Translations under genes and position numbers: made by a program
Notes under the pieces: generated by a model
Told to the model about the DNA's origin: nothing
Seen by the model: the letters and a program-made list of their open reading frames with translations, nothing else
Databases searched by the model: none
Assembly: GCA_900551075.1 (NCBI GenBank)
Contig: URVB01000014.1
Coordinates: forward strand, 1-64,000
Origin: an uncultured Blautia sp.
GTDB taxonomy: Bacteria; Bacillota; Clostridia; Lachnospirales; Lachnospiraceae
Reading direction: 5' to 3'
DNA length: 64,000 nt
Shown here: positions 8,173 through 17,162 of the stretch, piece by piece
How positions within the stretch are numbered: position 1 is the first letter of the stretch
Layout: each line of letters opens with the position of its first letter

Positions 8173-8844
8173 ATGGTTTATAATATTGCGATTGACGGGC
8201 CGGCGGGAGCCGGCAAAAGCACGATTGCAAAAAGGGTTGCAAAGGAGCTGTCTTTTATTTATGTAGATACGGGAGCGATGTATCGGGCAATGGCCCTCTA
8301 TCTGATTCGAGAGAAGGTCAGCGGTGAAAATCCCAAGCAGATTGCAGATGTATGTCAGGGGGCGGAAATCTCTATTGCGTATGAGAGAGGAGAGCAAATC
8401 GTCCTCTTAAACGGAGAAAATGTCAACGCTTATTTAAGGTCGGAGGAAGTGGGTAATATGGCTTCTGTCAGTTCAGCAAACCCACAAGTGCGGGCAAGGC
8501 TTTTAAAGCTTCAGAGAAGTCTTGCGAAAACACAGAGCGTGGTTATGGATGGCCGCGATATTGGGACTACCATACTGCCTGATGCGGATGTGAAAATTTA
8601 TCTTACCGCAGGTTCTGCGACCAGGGCAAAGCGCCGTTACCTGGAGCTTCAGAAAAAGGGTGTATCCTGTGATATGGAGGAAATCCAAAGGGATATCGAG
8701 GAACGTGATGCGCGGGATATGAAACGGGAGATCTCTCCGCTTTGTCAGGCTGAGGATGCGGTCCTTGTGGATTCCTCTGACCTTACCATTGATGAGGTGG
8801 TAAAGACGATTTTACAAATTTATGAGTCAAAAGTGGGAGAATGA
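8173..8844 (+). CDS. cmk: Cytidylate kinase
   Basis: Phosphorylates CMP and dCMP with ATP in pyrimidine nucleotide salvage. The P-loop is GPAGAGKST at residues about 8-16. VDTGAMYRA and the VVMDGRDIGT segment form the NMP-binding site typical of bacterial Cmk, and the Arg-rich lid contains RDIEERDARDMKRE. At 223 residues it has standard length. ATG 8173 follows AGGAGGAAAAGC. The frame is open upstream to 8104 but overlaps the previous gene and lacks a ribosome site. In related clostridia cmk, ispH and rpsA are neighbours, as here. Confidence 0.95.
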   Translation: MVYNIAIDGPAGAGKSTIAKRVAKELSFIYVDTGAMYRAMALYLIREKVSGENPKQIADVCQGAEISIAYERGEQIVLLNGENVNAYLRSEEVGNMASVSSANPQVRARLLKLQRSLAKTQSVVMDGRDIGTTILPDADVKIYLTAGSATRAKRRYLELQKKGVSCDMEEIQRDIEERDARDMKREISPLCQAEDAVLVDSSDLTIDEVVKTILQIYESKVGE

Positions 8845-8861
8845 CGGGAAGGCAGGGAAAC

Positions 8862-9728
8862 ATGAAGGTAAAAACCGCAAAAACTGCCGGCTTTTGCTTC
8901 GGAGTAAAGCGCGCAGTAGACAAGGTTTATGAATTGACAGAAAACGGGACTTCCCCGATTTGTACTCTTGGACCGGTCATTCATAACGAGGAGGTCGTAT
9001 CAGACCTGGAAAAAAAGGGTGTGAGGGTAGTTACAGAGGCGGATTTGGATAGGCTGGAGGCAGGAACGGTTGTTATCCGCTCACATGGAGTCGGCCGTGC
9101 TGTCTATGAAAAGCTGAAAGAAAGAGAGCTTTCCTATGTAGATGTGACCTGTCCCTTTGTCCTGAAGATACACAGGATCGTGGAGAGGGAGAGTGCGAAC
9201 GGCAGTCATGTGATTATCATCGGTGATCCCCGACATCCGGAGGTACAGGGAATTTGCGGATGGTGCAGGGGCAGCTATACGGTAATAAAAAATGCAGATG
9301 AGGCGGAAAAATTTGTTCCGGAACCGGAAAAAGCAATCTGTGTTGTTTCTCAGACGACATTTAATTACAACAAATTTAAAGAATTAGTTGAAATTCTCTG
9401 CAAAAAGAGGTATGATAATAATGTTTTAAATGCCATAAATGTTTTAAACACTATTTGTAATGCTACCGAAGAACGGCAGAAAGAAGCAAAAAATATAGCC
9501 GGAGAGGTAGATACTATGCTGGTTGTAGGCGGCAGGCATAGTTCCAATACTCAAAAGCTGTTTGAAATATGTAAAAAGGAATGTGGAAATACTTACTATA
9601 TACAAACACCTGTAGACTTGGATTCTGAAATGTTCCAACACAGTAGTTATGTAGGTATTACAGCAGGGGCGTCCACCCCAAAGAAAATTATTGAGGAGGT
9701 TCAAGAACATGTCAGAATTAAGTTTTGA
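8862..9728 (+). CDS. ispH: 4-hydroxy-3-methylbut-2-enyl diphosphate reductase
   Basis: Last step of the MEP isoprenoid pathway, an iron-sulfur enzyme making IPP and DMAPP. The three cluster cysteines are visible in AGFCFGVKRAV, VDVTCPFV and NTICNATEERQ. The substrate-binding HGVG and the SSNTQKL and GASTP segments are also present. At 288 residues it is a stand-alone IspH. ATG 8862 follows GGCAGGGA. The last 20 bases overlap the start of rpsA in another frame. Many clostridia carry IspH fused to S1, so this overlap looks like the split (or pre-fusion) form of that pair. Confidence 0.95.
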   Translation: MKVKTAKTAGFCFGVKRAVDKVYELTENGTSPICTLGPVIHNEEVVSDLEKKGVRVVTEADLDRLEAGTVVIRSHGVGRAVYEKLKERELSYVDVTCPFVLKIHRIVERESANGSHVIIIGDPRHPEVQGICGWCRGSYTVIKNADEAEKFVPEPEKAICVVSQTTFNYNKFKELVEILCKKRYDNNVLNAINVLNTICNATEERQKEAKNIAGEVDTMLVVGGRHSSNTQKLFEICKKECGNTYYIQTPVDLDSEMFQHSSYVGITAGASTPKKIIEEVQEHVRIKF

Positions 9729-10809
9729 ACAGATGCTGGAAGATTCCGTAAAAACTATCAGAAATGGAGAAATCGTACAGGGTACAGTCATCGACGTAAA
9801 AGAAGATGAGATTATCCTGAATATCGGGTATAAAGCAGACGGTATTATCACTAAGAGCGAATACTCTAATGATGCAGGTATTGTGCTGGCAAACGTTGTA
9901 CACCCTGGCGATACCATGGAAGCTAAGGTTTTGAAGGTAAATGACGGGGACGGACAGGTGATCCTGACCTATAAGAGACTGGCTATAGAAAAAGGCAACA
10001 AACGTCTGGAAGAGGCATTTGAAAGCCAGGAAGTTCTGAAGGCTGTCGTTACACAGGTGCTGGATGGCGGATTGTGTGTAAATGTTGAGGAGGCGAGAGT
10101 ATTTATTCCTGCAAGTCTTGTATCTGACACCTATGAGAAAGATCTTTCCAAATATGCAGATCAGGAGATCGAGTTTGTAATCACAGAATTCAACCCGAGA
10201 AGACGCCGCATCATCGGTAACCGTAAGCAGCTTCTGCTTGCAGAAAAGGCAGAAAAGCAGAAAGAGCTTATGGAGAGAATCCATGCTGGCGATGCTGTGA
10301 CAGGCGTTGTGAAGAATGTAACAGATTTTGGTGCATTTGTTGATTTAGGCGGCGCTGATGGACTGCTTCATATTTCCGAAATGTCCTGGGGCAGAGTCGA
10401 AAATCCGAAAAAGGTATTCAGCGTTGGTGACGAGGTTAGAGTTCTGATTAAAGAAATCAACGGAGATAAAATTGCACTTTCTCTGAAATTCCCGGAGGAA
10501 AATCCGTGGCTGACGGCTGCTGAGAATTTTGCAGTAGGAAACGTAGTAGCCGGCAAGGTGGCACGTATGACAGATTTCGGCGCTTTTGTAGAGCTGGCAC
10601 CTGGCATTGATGCGCTGCTTCATGTTTCTCAGATTTCCAGAGAGCATGTTGCAAAACCGTCTGATGTACTTTCTATCGGACAGGAAATTGAGGCAAAAGT
10701 TGTTGACTTCAATGGAGAGGACAAGAAGATCAGTCTGAGCATGAAAGCTCTGGAGACTGCTGCACCGGCAGCAGAGGAAGCTTTGGCGGAAGATGAGGTT
10801 GAGGAATAA
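9709..10809 (+). CDS. rpsA: 30S ribosomal protein S1 homologue with four S1 domains
   Basis: RNA-binding protein that in Firmicutes assists translation of some mRNAs. Four S1 (OB-fold) repeats can be traced: about residues 15-90 (EIVQGTVIDVKEDEIILNIGYKADG), 105-175, 190-260 (GDAVTGVVKNVTDFGAFVDLG) and 275-345 (GNVVAGKVARMTDFGAFVEL). The tail is acidic and Ala-rich. ATG 9709 follows GAGGAGG, which lies inside the end of ispH, so translation is probably coupled. At 366 residues it has the four-domain length usual in low-GC Gram-positives. A strong terminator follows. Confidence 0.93.
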   Translation: MSELSFEQMLEDSVKTIRNGEIVQGTVIDVKEDEIILNIGYKADGIITKSEYSNDAGIVLANVVHPGDTMEAKVLKVNDGDGQVILTYKRLAIEKGNKRLEEAFESQEVLKAVVTQVLDGGLCVNVEEARVFIPASLVSDTYEKDLSKYADQEIEFVITEFNPRRRRIIGNRKQLLLAEKAEKQKELMERIHAGDAVTGVVKNVTDFGAFVDLGGADGLLHISEMSWGRVENPKKVFSVGDEVRVLIKEINGDKIALSLKFPEENPWLTAAENFAVGNVVAGKVARMTDFGAFVELAPGIDALLHVSQISREHVAKPSDVLSIGQEIEAKVVDFNGEDKKISLSMKALETAAPAAEEALAEDEVEE

Positions 10810-10830
10810 TTCCTGATTGAAAAATATCGA

Positions 10831-10862
10831 GGGGTATTGCGGATGCGCAATACCCCTTATTG
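10831..10862 (+). terminator. Terminator after rpsA
   Basis: An 11-bp perfect stem, GGGGTATTGCG (10831-10841) with CGCAATACCCC (10846-10856), loop GATG, then a T-rich run. Confidence 0.9.
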
Positions 10863-10878
10863 TATAAAAAGCCGGTAA

Positions 10879-11913
10879 TCACTGCTGATTGTTTGTTTTT
10901 AAGGTCTCCAGCAGATGGACAAGAGAATGCCTCAAATATTGCATCTGCTTTTCGGAGTCTTTTAAAAATGCCTCACTGCAGGGGAACCAGGTATAACAGG
11001 TATCCGGTTTTGCAGGCGTGCGCAGCTTTTTGTCGATGTATGTACTTAAAGATTTTGGTATTGCGGTATCTTCTGCGGGCAGGTAATCATATTCCTTATA
11101 ATTTGTATAGTATTGGCGGAGCTTCCCGTCCTTCAAAGGAAGTAAAAGGCGTACCGTATCATTTTCCGCCCGGATATAAAACAGACGGTTCCCGTTGGAA
11201 ACGGGAATCGGGACAGGCGAGGAGAGGCGCAGGGTAAGGATGAGCTGCTGCTGGTCCAGTTGTGCGCATGCGGGAAAATAGCCGCCCTGATAGAGGGATA
11301 AATAAGAGAGCATGGAAAACAGTGCGCCAAGTCCAAGCAGGTCTTCCCGGTTATGGCCAAGAAGCATCTCAGCAACAGAGGAGTCCTTTGTCTGAACGTA
11401 TTCCCGATAGAGCCGGATGCACTCGCGGCCATCGCAGCAAGCACGGGCGGACATTCCGAGAAAGGCTTCCAGGTCCGGCTGCTTCATACGGGAAAGCTTC
11501 AAAAGAGGCTGACAAGTTTTTAACTGTTGGTACAGATCCAGAGAAGGCCGCGCGTGAAAAGGAGAGGGAAGATGATGCAGTGCATATCTTTCTTCCAGAT
11601 AGGGCTGGTCAAAGCGTGATCCATTATACTGGATGGTATGGGTACAGGGCTTGAGAAATTCCGCAAAAGCACTTAAAACAGCAGGCTCCTCCTCCCCGCT
11701 TTCTCCGAACCACTGGTAAAGCTGCCATTCTCCTGCCTCAAAAACCACGGCTCCGATCAAATACAAAAAAGTGGAATATCGTGATAGTCCGGTGGTTTCA
11801 ATATCATAAAAAATCGGATTAAATTCTGAAAATTCGAGTACGGTTTTCGATAAAATTTTAACGGTCTCAAAGCCCGGAAACCCTTGTAAAATCGGCATTT
11901 TTTTAACAAGCAT
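10879..11913 (-). CDS. Ribonuclease H-like exonuclease family protein (YprB type)
   Basis: A predicted DEDD-fold 3'-5' nuclease. FYDIETTGLSR near residue 40 supplies the first DxE metal ligands. YNGSRFDQPYLEER gives the second acidic motif, and GHNREDLLGLG the third (His/Asp). C-terminal residues 220-344 form a family-specific tail with no motif I recognise. The start at 11913 (complement) follows AGGAAAGG. The frame is open further upstream, but those codons are AT-rich promoter sequence. It is convergent with rpsA and divergent from the next gene. Its substrate (RNA or DNA ends) is unknown. Confidence 0.85.
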   Translation of the reverse strand: MLVKKMPILQGFPGFETVKILSKTVLEFSEFNPIFYDIETTGLSRYSTFLYLIGAVVFEAGEWQLYQWFGESGEEEPAVLSAFAEFLKPCTHTIQYNGSRFDQPYLEERYALHHLPSPFHARPSLDLYQQLKTCQPLLKLSRMKQPDLEAFLGMSARACCDGRECIRLYREYVQTKDSSVAEMLLGHNREDLLGLGALFSMLSYLSLYQGGYFPACAQLDQQQLILTLRLSSPVPIPVSNGNRLFYIRAENDTVRLLLPLKDGKLRQYYTNYKEYDYLPAEDTAIPKSLSTYIDKKLRTPAKPDTCYTWFPCSEAFLKDSEKQMQYLRHSLVHLLETLKTNNQQ

Positions 11914-11944
11914 GTGAATATATTTCCTTTCCTGATTGTACTTA

Positions 11945-11950
11945 ATTATA
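11945..11950 (-). promoter_or_regulatory. Probable -10 element for the YprB-like gene
   Basis: A perfect TATAAT on the minus strand, 32 bases before the start codon. No convincing -35 was seen 16-18 bases upstream. Confidence 0.4.
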
Positions 11951-12049
11951 CACAAAATTTCGCAAATTGGGTAGTGAATTTTTTCATAAAAAGAGTTATA
12001 GTATATATAGATGATTGATTGCGGCAGAACGGAGGGACAGAAGAAAATC

Positions 12050-12907
12050 ATGTGGGATTTGACAATTAGCGGCGTTGATTTTTACCATATCATCAGTTGG
12101 TTTATTATTTACAGTTTTTTTGGCTGGGTATGGGAGACAACCTATGTTTCGCTGAAACAGGGGCGGTATGTAAATAGGGGCTTTATTAACGGTCCATTAT
12201 GTACGATCTATGGCTGAGGCGCTATTGCGGTGTATTTGATTTTGAAGCCTTTTGCGGATAATCTGCTGTTGCTGTTTTTGGGAGGGGTTGCTGTAGCAAC
12301 CTTGCTGGAATATCTGACAGCAGTCCTTATGGAGAATATTTTCCATACCTCCTGGTGGGATTACAGCGACAAACATTTTAATTTTCAGGGACGTATCTGT
12401 TTGGGGGCATCTCTTGGCTGGGGCATATTTACCGTAATCCTGTTTCGTATCCTGCAGCCATTGGTGGAGGACATCGTGGAGCTGTACCCGATGTATGCAG
12501 GAGAAATCGGGGTATGTACAGTTGCCGTCTTGTATGCGGTTGATTTTTGTTACTCATCAGCTACAGCATTTCATTTGCATGAACGTATTCCCGCATGGGA
12601 ACAGGCATTGGAGCAGAAGCAGGGTGAACTGCTGCTGAAACTGAACAATACGATGAACAGTCTGGAGAGGGCAAAGAATTTGTCTCTGGATACGGTAAAG
12701 GAGCGAATTGAGGATGTAGAAATCCTGAGAGCCTTTGAAGAAAAGCGCCAGACTATGCTGAAGGAGATTTCCGGTGAGCTGAAATCCTACAAAGAAACGC
12801 TGGCGTTGAAGATTGGCCATAATGCAGGGCGTTATGTAAAATCTTACCCGAATCTGAACCGCGGATACCGTTTACGCCACAAAGACAAAAAACATAAGCA
12901 GTCATAA
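12050..12907 (+). pseudogene. CmpB-like putative ABC transporter permease (PF06541 type), interrupted by one in-frame TGA
   Basis: A membrane protein of the family often called putative ABC transporter permease. The frame starts MWDLTISGVDFYHIISWFI at 12050, after GGAGGGA. It continues through FFGWVWETTYVSLKQGRYVNRGFINGPLCTIYG, meets TGA at 12215-12217, and resumes in the same frame with GAIAVYLILKP to 12907. Homologues commonly read IYGFGA at this point, so the TGA replaces one aromatic codon. About five membrane segments and a long cytoplasmic helical tail (about 180-285) remain intact. Nothing else is damaged, so it is either a very recent nonsense mutation, a sequencing error, or read-through. 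Two separate proteins (56 and about 225 residues) are less likely. Confidence 0.75.
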
Positions 12908-12937
12908 GCTGCTTGCATGAAGGAGGAAATATTTTAT

Positions 12938-14254
12938 ATGGGATCTCTAACCTTTAGGGGTGGCGTTCACCCTTATGATGGCAAGGAATTGTCAAAAAAT
13001 TGTCCGATTGAGAAATATCTTCCAAAGGGCGAGATGGTGTATCCTCTTTCCCAGCATATCGGGGCACCGGCGGTTCCGGTAGTGGCAAAGGGCGATCGTG
13101 TCCTTGCCGGACAGAAGATTGCAGATGCGGGCGGCTTTGTATCAGCACCGATCCATTCATCTGTATCCGGAACTGTGAAGAGTATTGAGCCGCGTCTGAC
13201 TTCCACAGGTTCTATGGTGAAATCCATTGTCATTGAGAATGACCGGCAGTATGAGGAAGCAGAGTTTGTGCCGGCTGCACTGGAAGACCTTTCCAGGGAG
13301 GAAATTCTGAAGAGAATCCGGGAGGGCGGTGTTGTGGGAATGGGAGGTGCGGGTTTCCCAACACATGTAAAGCTTTCCCCCAAGGATCCGGCACAGATTG
13401 AATATGTGCTGGTAAACGGAGCGGAGTGTGAGCCTTATCTGACGAGCGATTACCGCAGGATGCTGGAAGAACCGGAGAAGGTGGTAGAAGGTCTCCGTGT
13501 CATGCTGGCCTTATTTGAGAATGCAAAGGGTTATATTTGTATTGAAGATAATAAGCCTGAATGTATCCAAAAGATGAATGGTCTGGTGAAGGATATTCCG
13601 CGGATGGAAGTAAAAGAGCTGATAACGAAATATCCGCAGGGTGGTGAACGTACACTGATTTATGCCACAACAGGGAGGGAGATCAATTCTTCTCAGCTTC
13701 CCGCAGATGTGGGATGTGTGGTTGACAATGTAGATACTGTTATCGAGATTTATAAGGCGGTTCTTTTGGGCCGTCCCGTTATGAACCGCATTGTGACTGT
13801 TCCCGGTGATGCAGTTGCCGAGCCGAAAAACTTTTCCGTGCTTGCGGGAACGAACATGGAAGAGCTGGTGGAAGCGGCAGGCGGTCTGAAGGAGAAGACG
13901 GCCAAAGTGGTTTCCGGCGGTCCGATGATGGGCTTTGCGATGTATGATCTGCATGTTCCCTGTATTAAGACAACATCTGCTTTTTTGTGTCTGGAGAGGG
14001 ATTCCGTATCTGAAGCACAGCAGACAGCCTGCATCAACTGCGGCCGCTGTGTCAGTGTCTGTCCCGGACATGTACTTCCTGCACGTCTGGCTACCTTTGC
14101 CCAGCATGGCGATATGGACAGCTTCCAGAAATTCGATGGTATGGAATGCTGTGAATGCGGCTGCTGCAGTTATATCTGCCCGGCAAAGAGGCCATTGACA
14201 CAAAGTATTAAATCTATGCGGAAAATGGTTCTTGCCAGCCGCAAGAAGAAATAG
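12938..14254 (+). CDS. rnfC: Rnf complex subunit C, NADH-oxidising iron-sulfur flavoprotein
   Basis: The peripheral subunit of the ferredoxin:NAD+ oxidoreductase ion pump that handles NAD(H). The N-terminal domain begins LTFRGGVHPYDGKELS, the FMN/NADH domain contains GMGGAGFPTHVK and NGAECEPYLT, and an SLBB-like region follows. Two [4Fe-4S] motifs close the protein: CINCGRCVSVCP (about residues 369-380) and the CCECGCCSYICP stretch (about 408-419). The start at 12938 has AAGGAGG 8 bases upstream. An ATG at 12917 overlaps that ribosome site and is unlikely. At 438 residues it matches clostridial RnfC, without the long repeat tail of proteobacterial forms. First gene of rnfCDGEAB. Confidence 0.96.
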   Translation: MGSLTFRGGVHPYDGKELSKNCPIEKYLPKGEMVYPLSQHIGAPAVPVVAKGDRVLAGQKIADAGGFVSAPIHSSVSGTVKSIEPRLTSTGSMVKSIVIENDRQYEEAEFVPAALEDLSREEILKRIREGGVVGMGGAGFPTHVKLSPKDPAQIEYVLVNGAECEPYLTSDYRRMLEEPEKVVEGLRVMLALFENAKGYICIEDNKPECIQKMNGLVKDIPRMEVKELITKYPQGGERTLIYATTGREINSSQLPADVGCVVDNVDTVIEIYKAVLLGRPVMNRIVTVPGDAVAEPKNFSVLAGTNMEELVEAAGGLKEKTAKVVSGGPMMGFAMYDLHVPCIKTTSAFLCLERDSVSEAQQTACINCGRCVSVCPGHVLPARLATFAQHGDMDSFQKFDGMECCECGCCSYICPAKRPLTQSIKSMRKMVLASRKKK

Positions 14255-14268
14255 GGGGAGGTAGAAAA

Positions 14269-15246
14269 ATGGAACGGATGTTAAATGTATCATCGAATCC
14301 ACATGTAAGGGACAGGATGACCACAAGCAGGATTATGCAGCTGGTTGTGATTGCACTGCTGCCGGCCGGCTTATTCGGCGTTTGGAATTTCGGCCTGCAT
14401 GCTCTGCTGGTTATTTTGATATCGGTTGCTTCGAGTGTTGCCTGTGAATGGCTGTATGATCATTTTATGCACAGGAAGAATACCATTGGTGATTTCAGTG
14501 CTGTTGTAACAGGGCTTCTGCTTGCGCTGAATATGCCGCCGCAGATTCCGCTCTGGATGCCGGTGCTTGGAAGCGCTTTTGCAATCATCCTTGTAAAACA
14601 GCTCTTCGGCGGTCTGGGTCAGAATTTTATGAACCCGGCACTTGCGGGACGCTGTTTCCTGATGATTTCCTTTACAGGAAAGATGACAGATTTTACAGTT
14701 GGCGATGGATTCAAAGGTGTGGTAGACAGTGTGACGGGAGCAACGCCTCTGGCGGCACTTAAGGCACAGGGATTTGTCGAAGGCTCTGTGCCGGTGAAGA
14801 ACCTGTTTTTCGGTAATATTCAGGGTACAATCGGTGAAACCTCTGCACTGGCGATTTTGATCGGTGCAGGAATTCTTCTGGCGTTTAAGGTCATTGACCT
14901 GAAGGTGCCGCTTACATATATCGGAAGCTTTACTGTGTTCGTGATTTTCTATATGCTTTTCACAGGCATGGATTTAGACTGGAATTATCTGGGAAGTCAT
15001 CTTTTTGGCGGTGGTCTGATGCTTGGCGCATGGTTTATGGCCACGGACTATGTAACAACACCGATCACTCCCAAAGGGCAACTGGTATACGGATGTGTGC
15101 TTGGAGTGATCACCGCGGTGTTCCGTCTGTTGGGAGGCTCCGCAGAAGGTGTTTCCTATGCGATCATCTTCGGCAACCTGCTGGTTCCGCTCATTGAGCG
15201 AGTGACCCGCCCGACTGCATTTGGGAAGGGAGGCAAAAGAGCATGA
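14269..15246 (+). CDS. rnfD: Rnf complex subunit D
   Basis: Integral membrane subunit of the Rnf pump with covalently bound FMN. About nine to ten membrane segments are predicted. VDSVTGATPLAALK (about residues 153-166) contains the S/T-GAT flavinylation motif, with the Thr of GAT as the likely attachment residue. NMPPQIPLWMPVLGSAFAI and GGLGQNFMNPALAGR are conserved NqrB/RnfD segments. It starts 14 bases after rnfC behind GGGGGAGG and its stop overlaps the rnfG start by 4 bases. Confidence 0.96.
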   Translation: MERMLNVSSNPHVRDRMTTSRIMQLVVIALLPAGLFGVWNFGLHALLVILISVASSVACEWLYDHFMHRKNTIGDFSAVVTGLLLALNMPPQIPLWMPVLGSAFAIILVKQLFGGLGQNFMNPALAGRCFLMISFTGKMTDFTVGDGFKGVVDSVTGATPLAALKAQGFVEGSVPVKNLFFGNIQGTIGETSALAILIGAGILLAFKVIDLKVPLTYIGSFTVFVIFYMLFTGMDLDWNYLGSHLFGGGLMLGAWFMATDYVTTPITPKGQLVYGCVLGVITAVFRLLGGSAEGVSYAIIFGNLLVPLIERVTRPTAFGKGGKRA

Positions 15247-15851
15247 GCAACAAAATTGTAAAGGATACCGTTGCTATTACAGTGATCACGCTGGTTGCCG
15301 GACTTGCCCTGGGGTTTGTTCAGGATATTACGGCAAAGCCGGTTGCAGAGCAGCAGCAGAAGGCAAAGGAAGAGGCGTATAAGGCTGTATTTGCCGATGC
15401 AGATACCTTTGAAACAATCGCAACGGAAGAAGATGCTGATTTGGAAGCTTATCTGGACGAAAACGGGTACGGCGCCCAGAATATTGACGAGGTGATGCTG
15501 GCAAGGGACAGCTCCGGCGCGGAAATCGGATATGCCTTTACCGTAACCACCTCCGAAGGCTACGGAGGGGATATTCAGTTTGCTATGGGAGTCAGAGATG
15601 ACGGAACCTTAAACGGCATTTCCATTCTGTCTATCAGCGAGACTGCCGGTCTTGGCATGAGAGCAACGACAGATGATTTTAAGAATCAGTTCAGGGATAA
15701 GAAGGTAGAAAAGTTTGCATATACAAAAAATGGTGCTTCCGCAGACAATCAGATCGATGCCTTAAGCGGCGCCACCATTACTACCAATGCCATGACAAAC
15801 GGTGTCAATGCCGGCCTGTGCGCATTCCAGTATGAGAAAGGAGGGCTTTAA
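15243..15851 (+). CDS. rnfG: Rnf complex subunit G
   Basis: Membrane-anchored flavoprotein whose FMN sits on the outer face of the membrane. An N-terminal membrane anchor spans about residues 8-27. The FMN-binding domain ends in DALSGATITTNAMTNGVN, where the Thr after GA is the covalent FMN site. ISETAGLGMRA is the other conserved segment. The ATG overlaps the rnfD stop (ATGA). Covalent flavinylation normally needs ApbE, which is not in this window. Confidence 0.95.
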   Translation: MSNKIVKDTVAITVITLVAGLALGFVQDITAKPVAEQQQKAKEEAYKAVFADADTFETIATEEDADLEAYLDENGYGAQNIDEVMLARDSSGAEIGYAFTVTTSEGYGGDIQFAMGVRDDGTLNGISILSISETAGLGMRATTDDFKNQFRDKKVEKFAYTKNGASADNQIDALSGATITTNAMTNGVNAGLCAFQYEKGGL

Positions 15852-15853
15852 AG

Positions 15854-16567
15854 ATGAAAGCAAATACACCTGCGGAACGATTAGTCAATGGTATCATCAA
15901 AGAAAATCCTACTTTTGTGCTGATGCTCGGTATGTGTCCGACACTGGCAGTTACCACCTCTGCAACGAACGGTATTGGAATGGGACTGACGACGACAGTC
16001 GTGCTGGCTGCGTCTAATCTGATGATTTCCCTGCTTCGTAAATTTATTCCGGACAGTGTCCGTATGCCGGCGTTCATTGTTGTCGTTGCATCCTTTGTAA
16101 CAATTGTACAGATGCTTTTGGAAGGCTTTATTCCGGACCTGTATGCGGCATTGGGCATTTATATTCCATTAATCGTTGTAAACTGTATCATACTGGGCCG
16201 CGCGGAGGCATACGCATCCAAGAATTCTCCGATTCCTTCCCTGTTTGATGGAATTGGCATGGGCCTTGGCTTTACTTTGAGTATTACCTGCATCGGTGCT
16301 GTGAGAGAGCTGCTCGGTGCCGGACAACTGTTCGGATATCAGATTCTTCCGTTGGCAGATGCTGCTTCCGGAAAAATGGGTTATGAGCCGGTTACGATTT
16401 TTATTTTGGCTCCCGGTGCATTCTTTGTTCTGGCGTTTCTGTCCGCGCTGCAGAATAAGTTTAAGCTTGGCGCTGCCAAACGCGGCGTTGATCCGAGTAA
16501 TCCGGATGCCTGCGGCGGTGCATGTGCATCCTGCGGAAATAGTATATGCAGGGGAAAAAGGGGGTAA
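15854..16567 (+). CDS. rnfE: Rnf complex subunit E
   Basis: Integral membrane subunit with about six helices, forming with RnfA the membrane core that holds an iron-sulfur centre. The conserved GMCPTLAVTTSATNGIGMG carries the cysteine ligand. The C-terminal CGGACASCGNSICRGKRG tail adds four cysteines that are common in clostridial RnfE and not in NqrD. It starts 2 bases after the rnfG stop. Its ribosome site (GAAAGGAGGG) lies within rnfG. Confidence 0.95.
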   Translation: MKANTPAERLVNGIIKENPTFVLMLGMCPTLAVTTSATNGIGMGLTTTVVLAASNLMISLLRKFIPDSVRMPAFIVVVASFVTIVQMLLEGFIPDLYAALGIYIPLIVVNCIILGRAEAYASKNSPIPSLFDGIGMGLGFTLSITCIGAVRELLGAGQLFGYQILPLADAASGKMGYEPVTIFILAPGAFFVLAFLSALQNKFKLGAAKRGVDPSNPDACGGACASCGNSICRGKRG

Positions 16568-16573
16568 GCGGGC

Positions 16574-17149
16574 ATGAAAGAATTATTAATTATTGCAATT
16601 GGTTCCGCCCTGGTAAACAACGTTGTATTGAGCCAGTTCCTGGGCCTGTGTCCGTTCCTTGGTGTTTCTAAGAAGATTGAAACGGCTGCCGGAATGGGCG
16701 GGGCGGTAATTTTTGTTATTACCCTGTCATCCTTTGTTACCAGCCTGATCTATCAGTTTATTCTGGTGCCAACAAATCTGAAGTATCTGCAGACCATTGT
16801 ATTTATTCTGATCATTGCGGCGCTGGTACAGTTTGTAGAAATGTTCCTCAAAAAGGCAATGCCTTCGCTGTATCAGGCGCTTGGCGTATATCTTCCGCTG
16901 ATTACCACAAACTGTGCAGTGCTTGGTGTTGCGATCATTAATGTGCAGAAGGATTACAACGTGCTTCAGGGAACCATAAATGGTTTTGCTACGGCGGTTG
17001 GCTTCACGGTTTCTATCGTGCTTATGGCAGGTATTCGTGAAAAGATTGAATATAATGATGTTCCGAAGGCTTTCCAGGGCTTTCCGATCGTGCTTTTGAC
17101 GGCGGGCCTTATGGCAATTGCGTTTTTCGGATTCTCAGGGCTGATTTAA
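16574..17149 (+). CDS. rnfA: Rnf complex subunit A
   Basis: Integral membrane partner of RnfE, 191 residues, six helices. NNVVLSQFLGLCPFLGVSKK near residue 15 holds the conserved cysteine, and LITTNCAVLGVAI in the second half holds the other, consistent with an iron-sulfur site between RnfA and RnfE. It begins 6 bases after rnfE and 13 bases before rnfB. Confidence 0.96.
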   Translation: MKELLIIAIGSALVNNVVLSQFLGLCPFLGVSKKIETAAGMGGAVIFVITLSSFVTSLIYQFILVPTNLKYLQTIVFILIIAALVQFVEMFLKKAMPSLYQALGVYLPLITTNCAVLGVAIINVQKDYNVLQGTINGFATAVGFTVSIVLMAGIREKIEYNDVPKAFQGFPIVLLTAGLMAIAFFGFSGLI

Positions 17150-17162
17150 GGAGGCGGGAAAG

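Noticed and set aside
12215..12217. Selenocysteine at the TGA in the CmpB-like gene
   Set aside because: The position is an aromatic residue in the family, no catalytic Cys is expected, and no obvious stem-loop follows the codon.
13511..14326. 271-codon minus-strand frame across rnfC
   Set aside because: Antisense to a clear RnfC with two ferredoxin motifs. The translation is rich in His, Cys and Arg as expected of a shadow.
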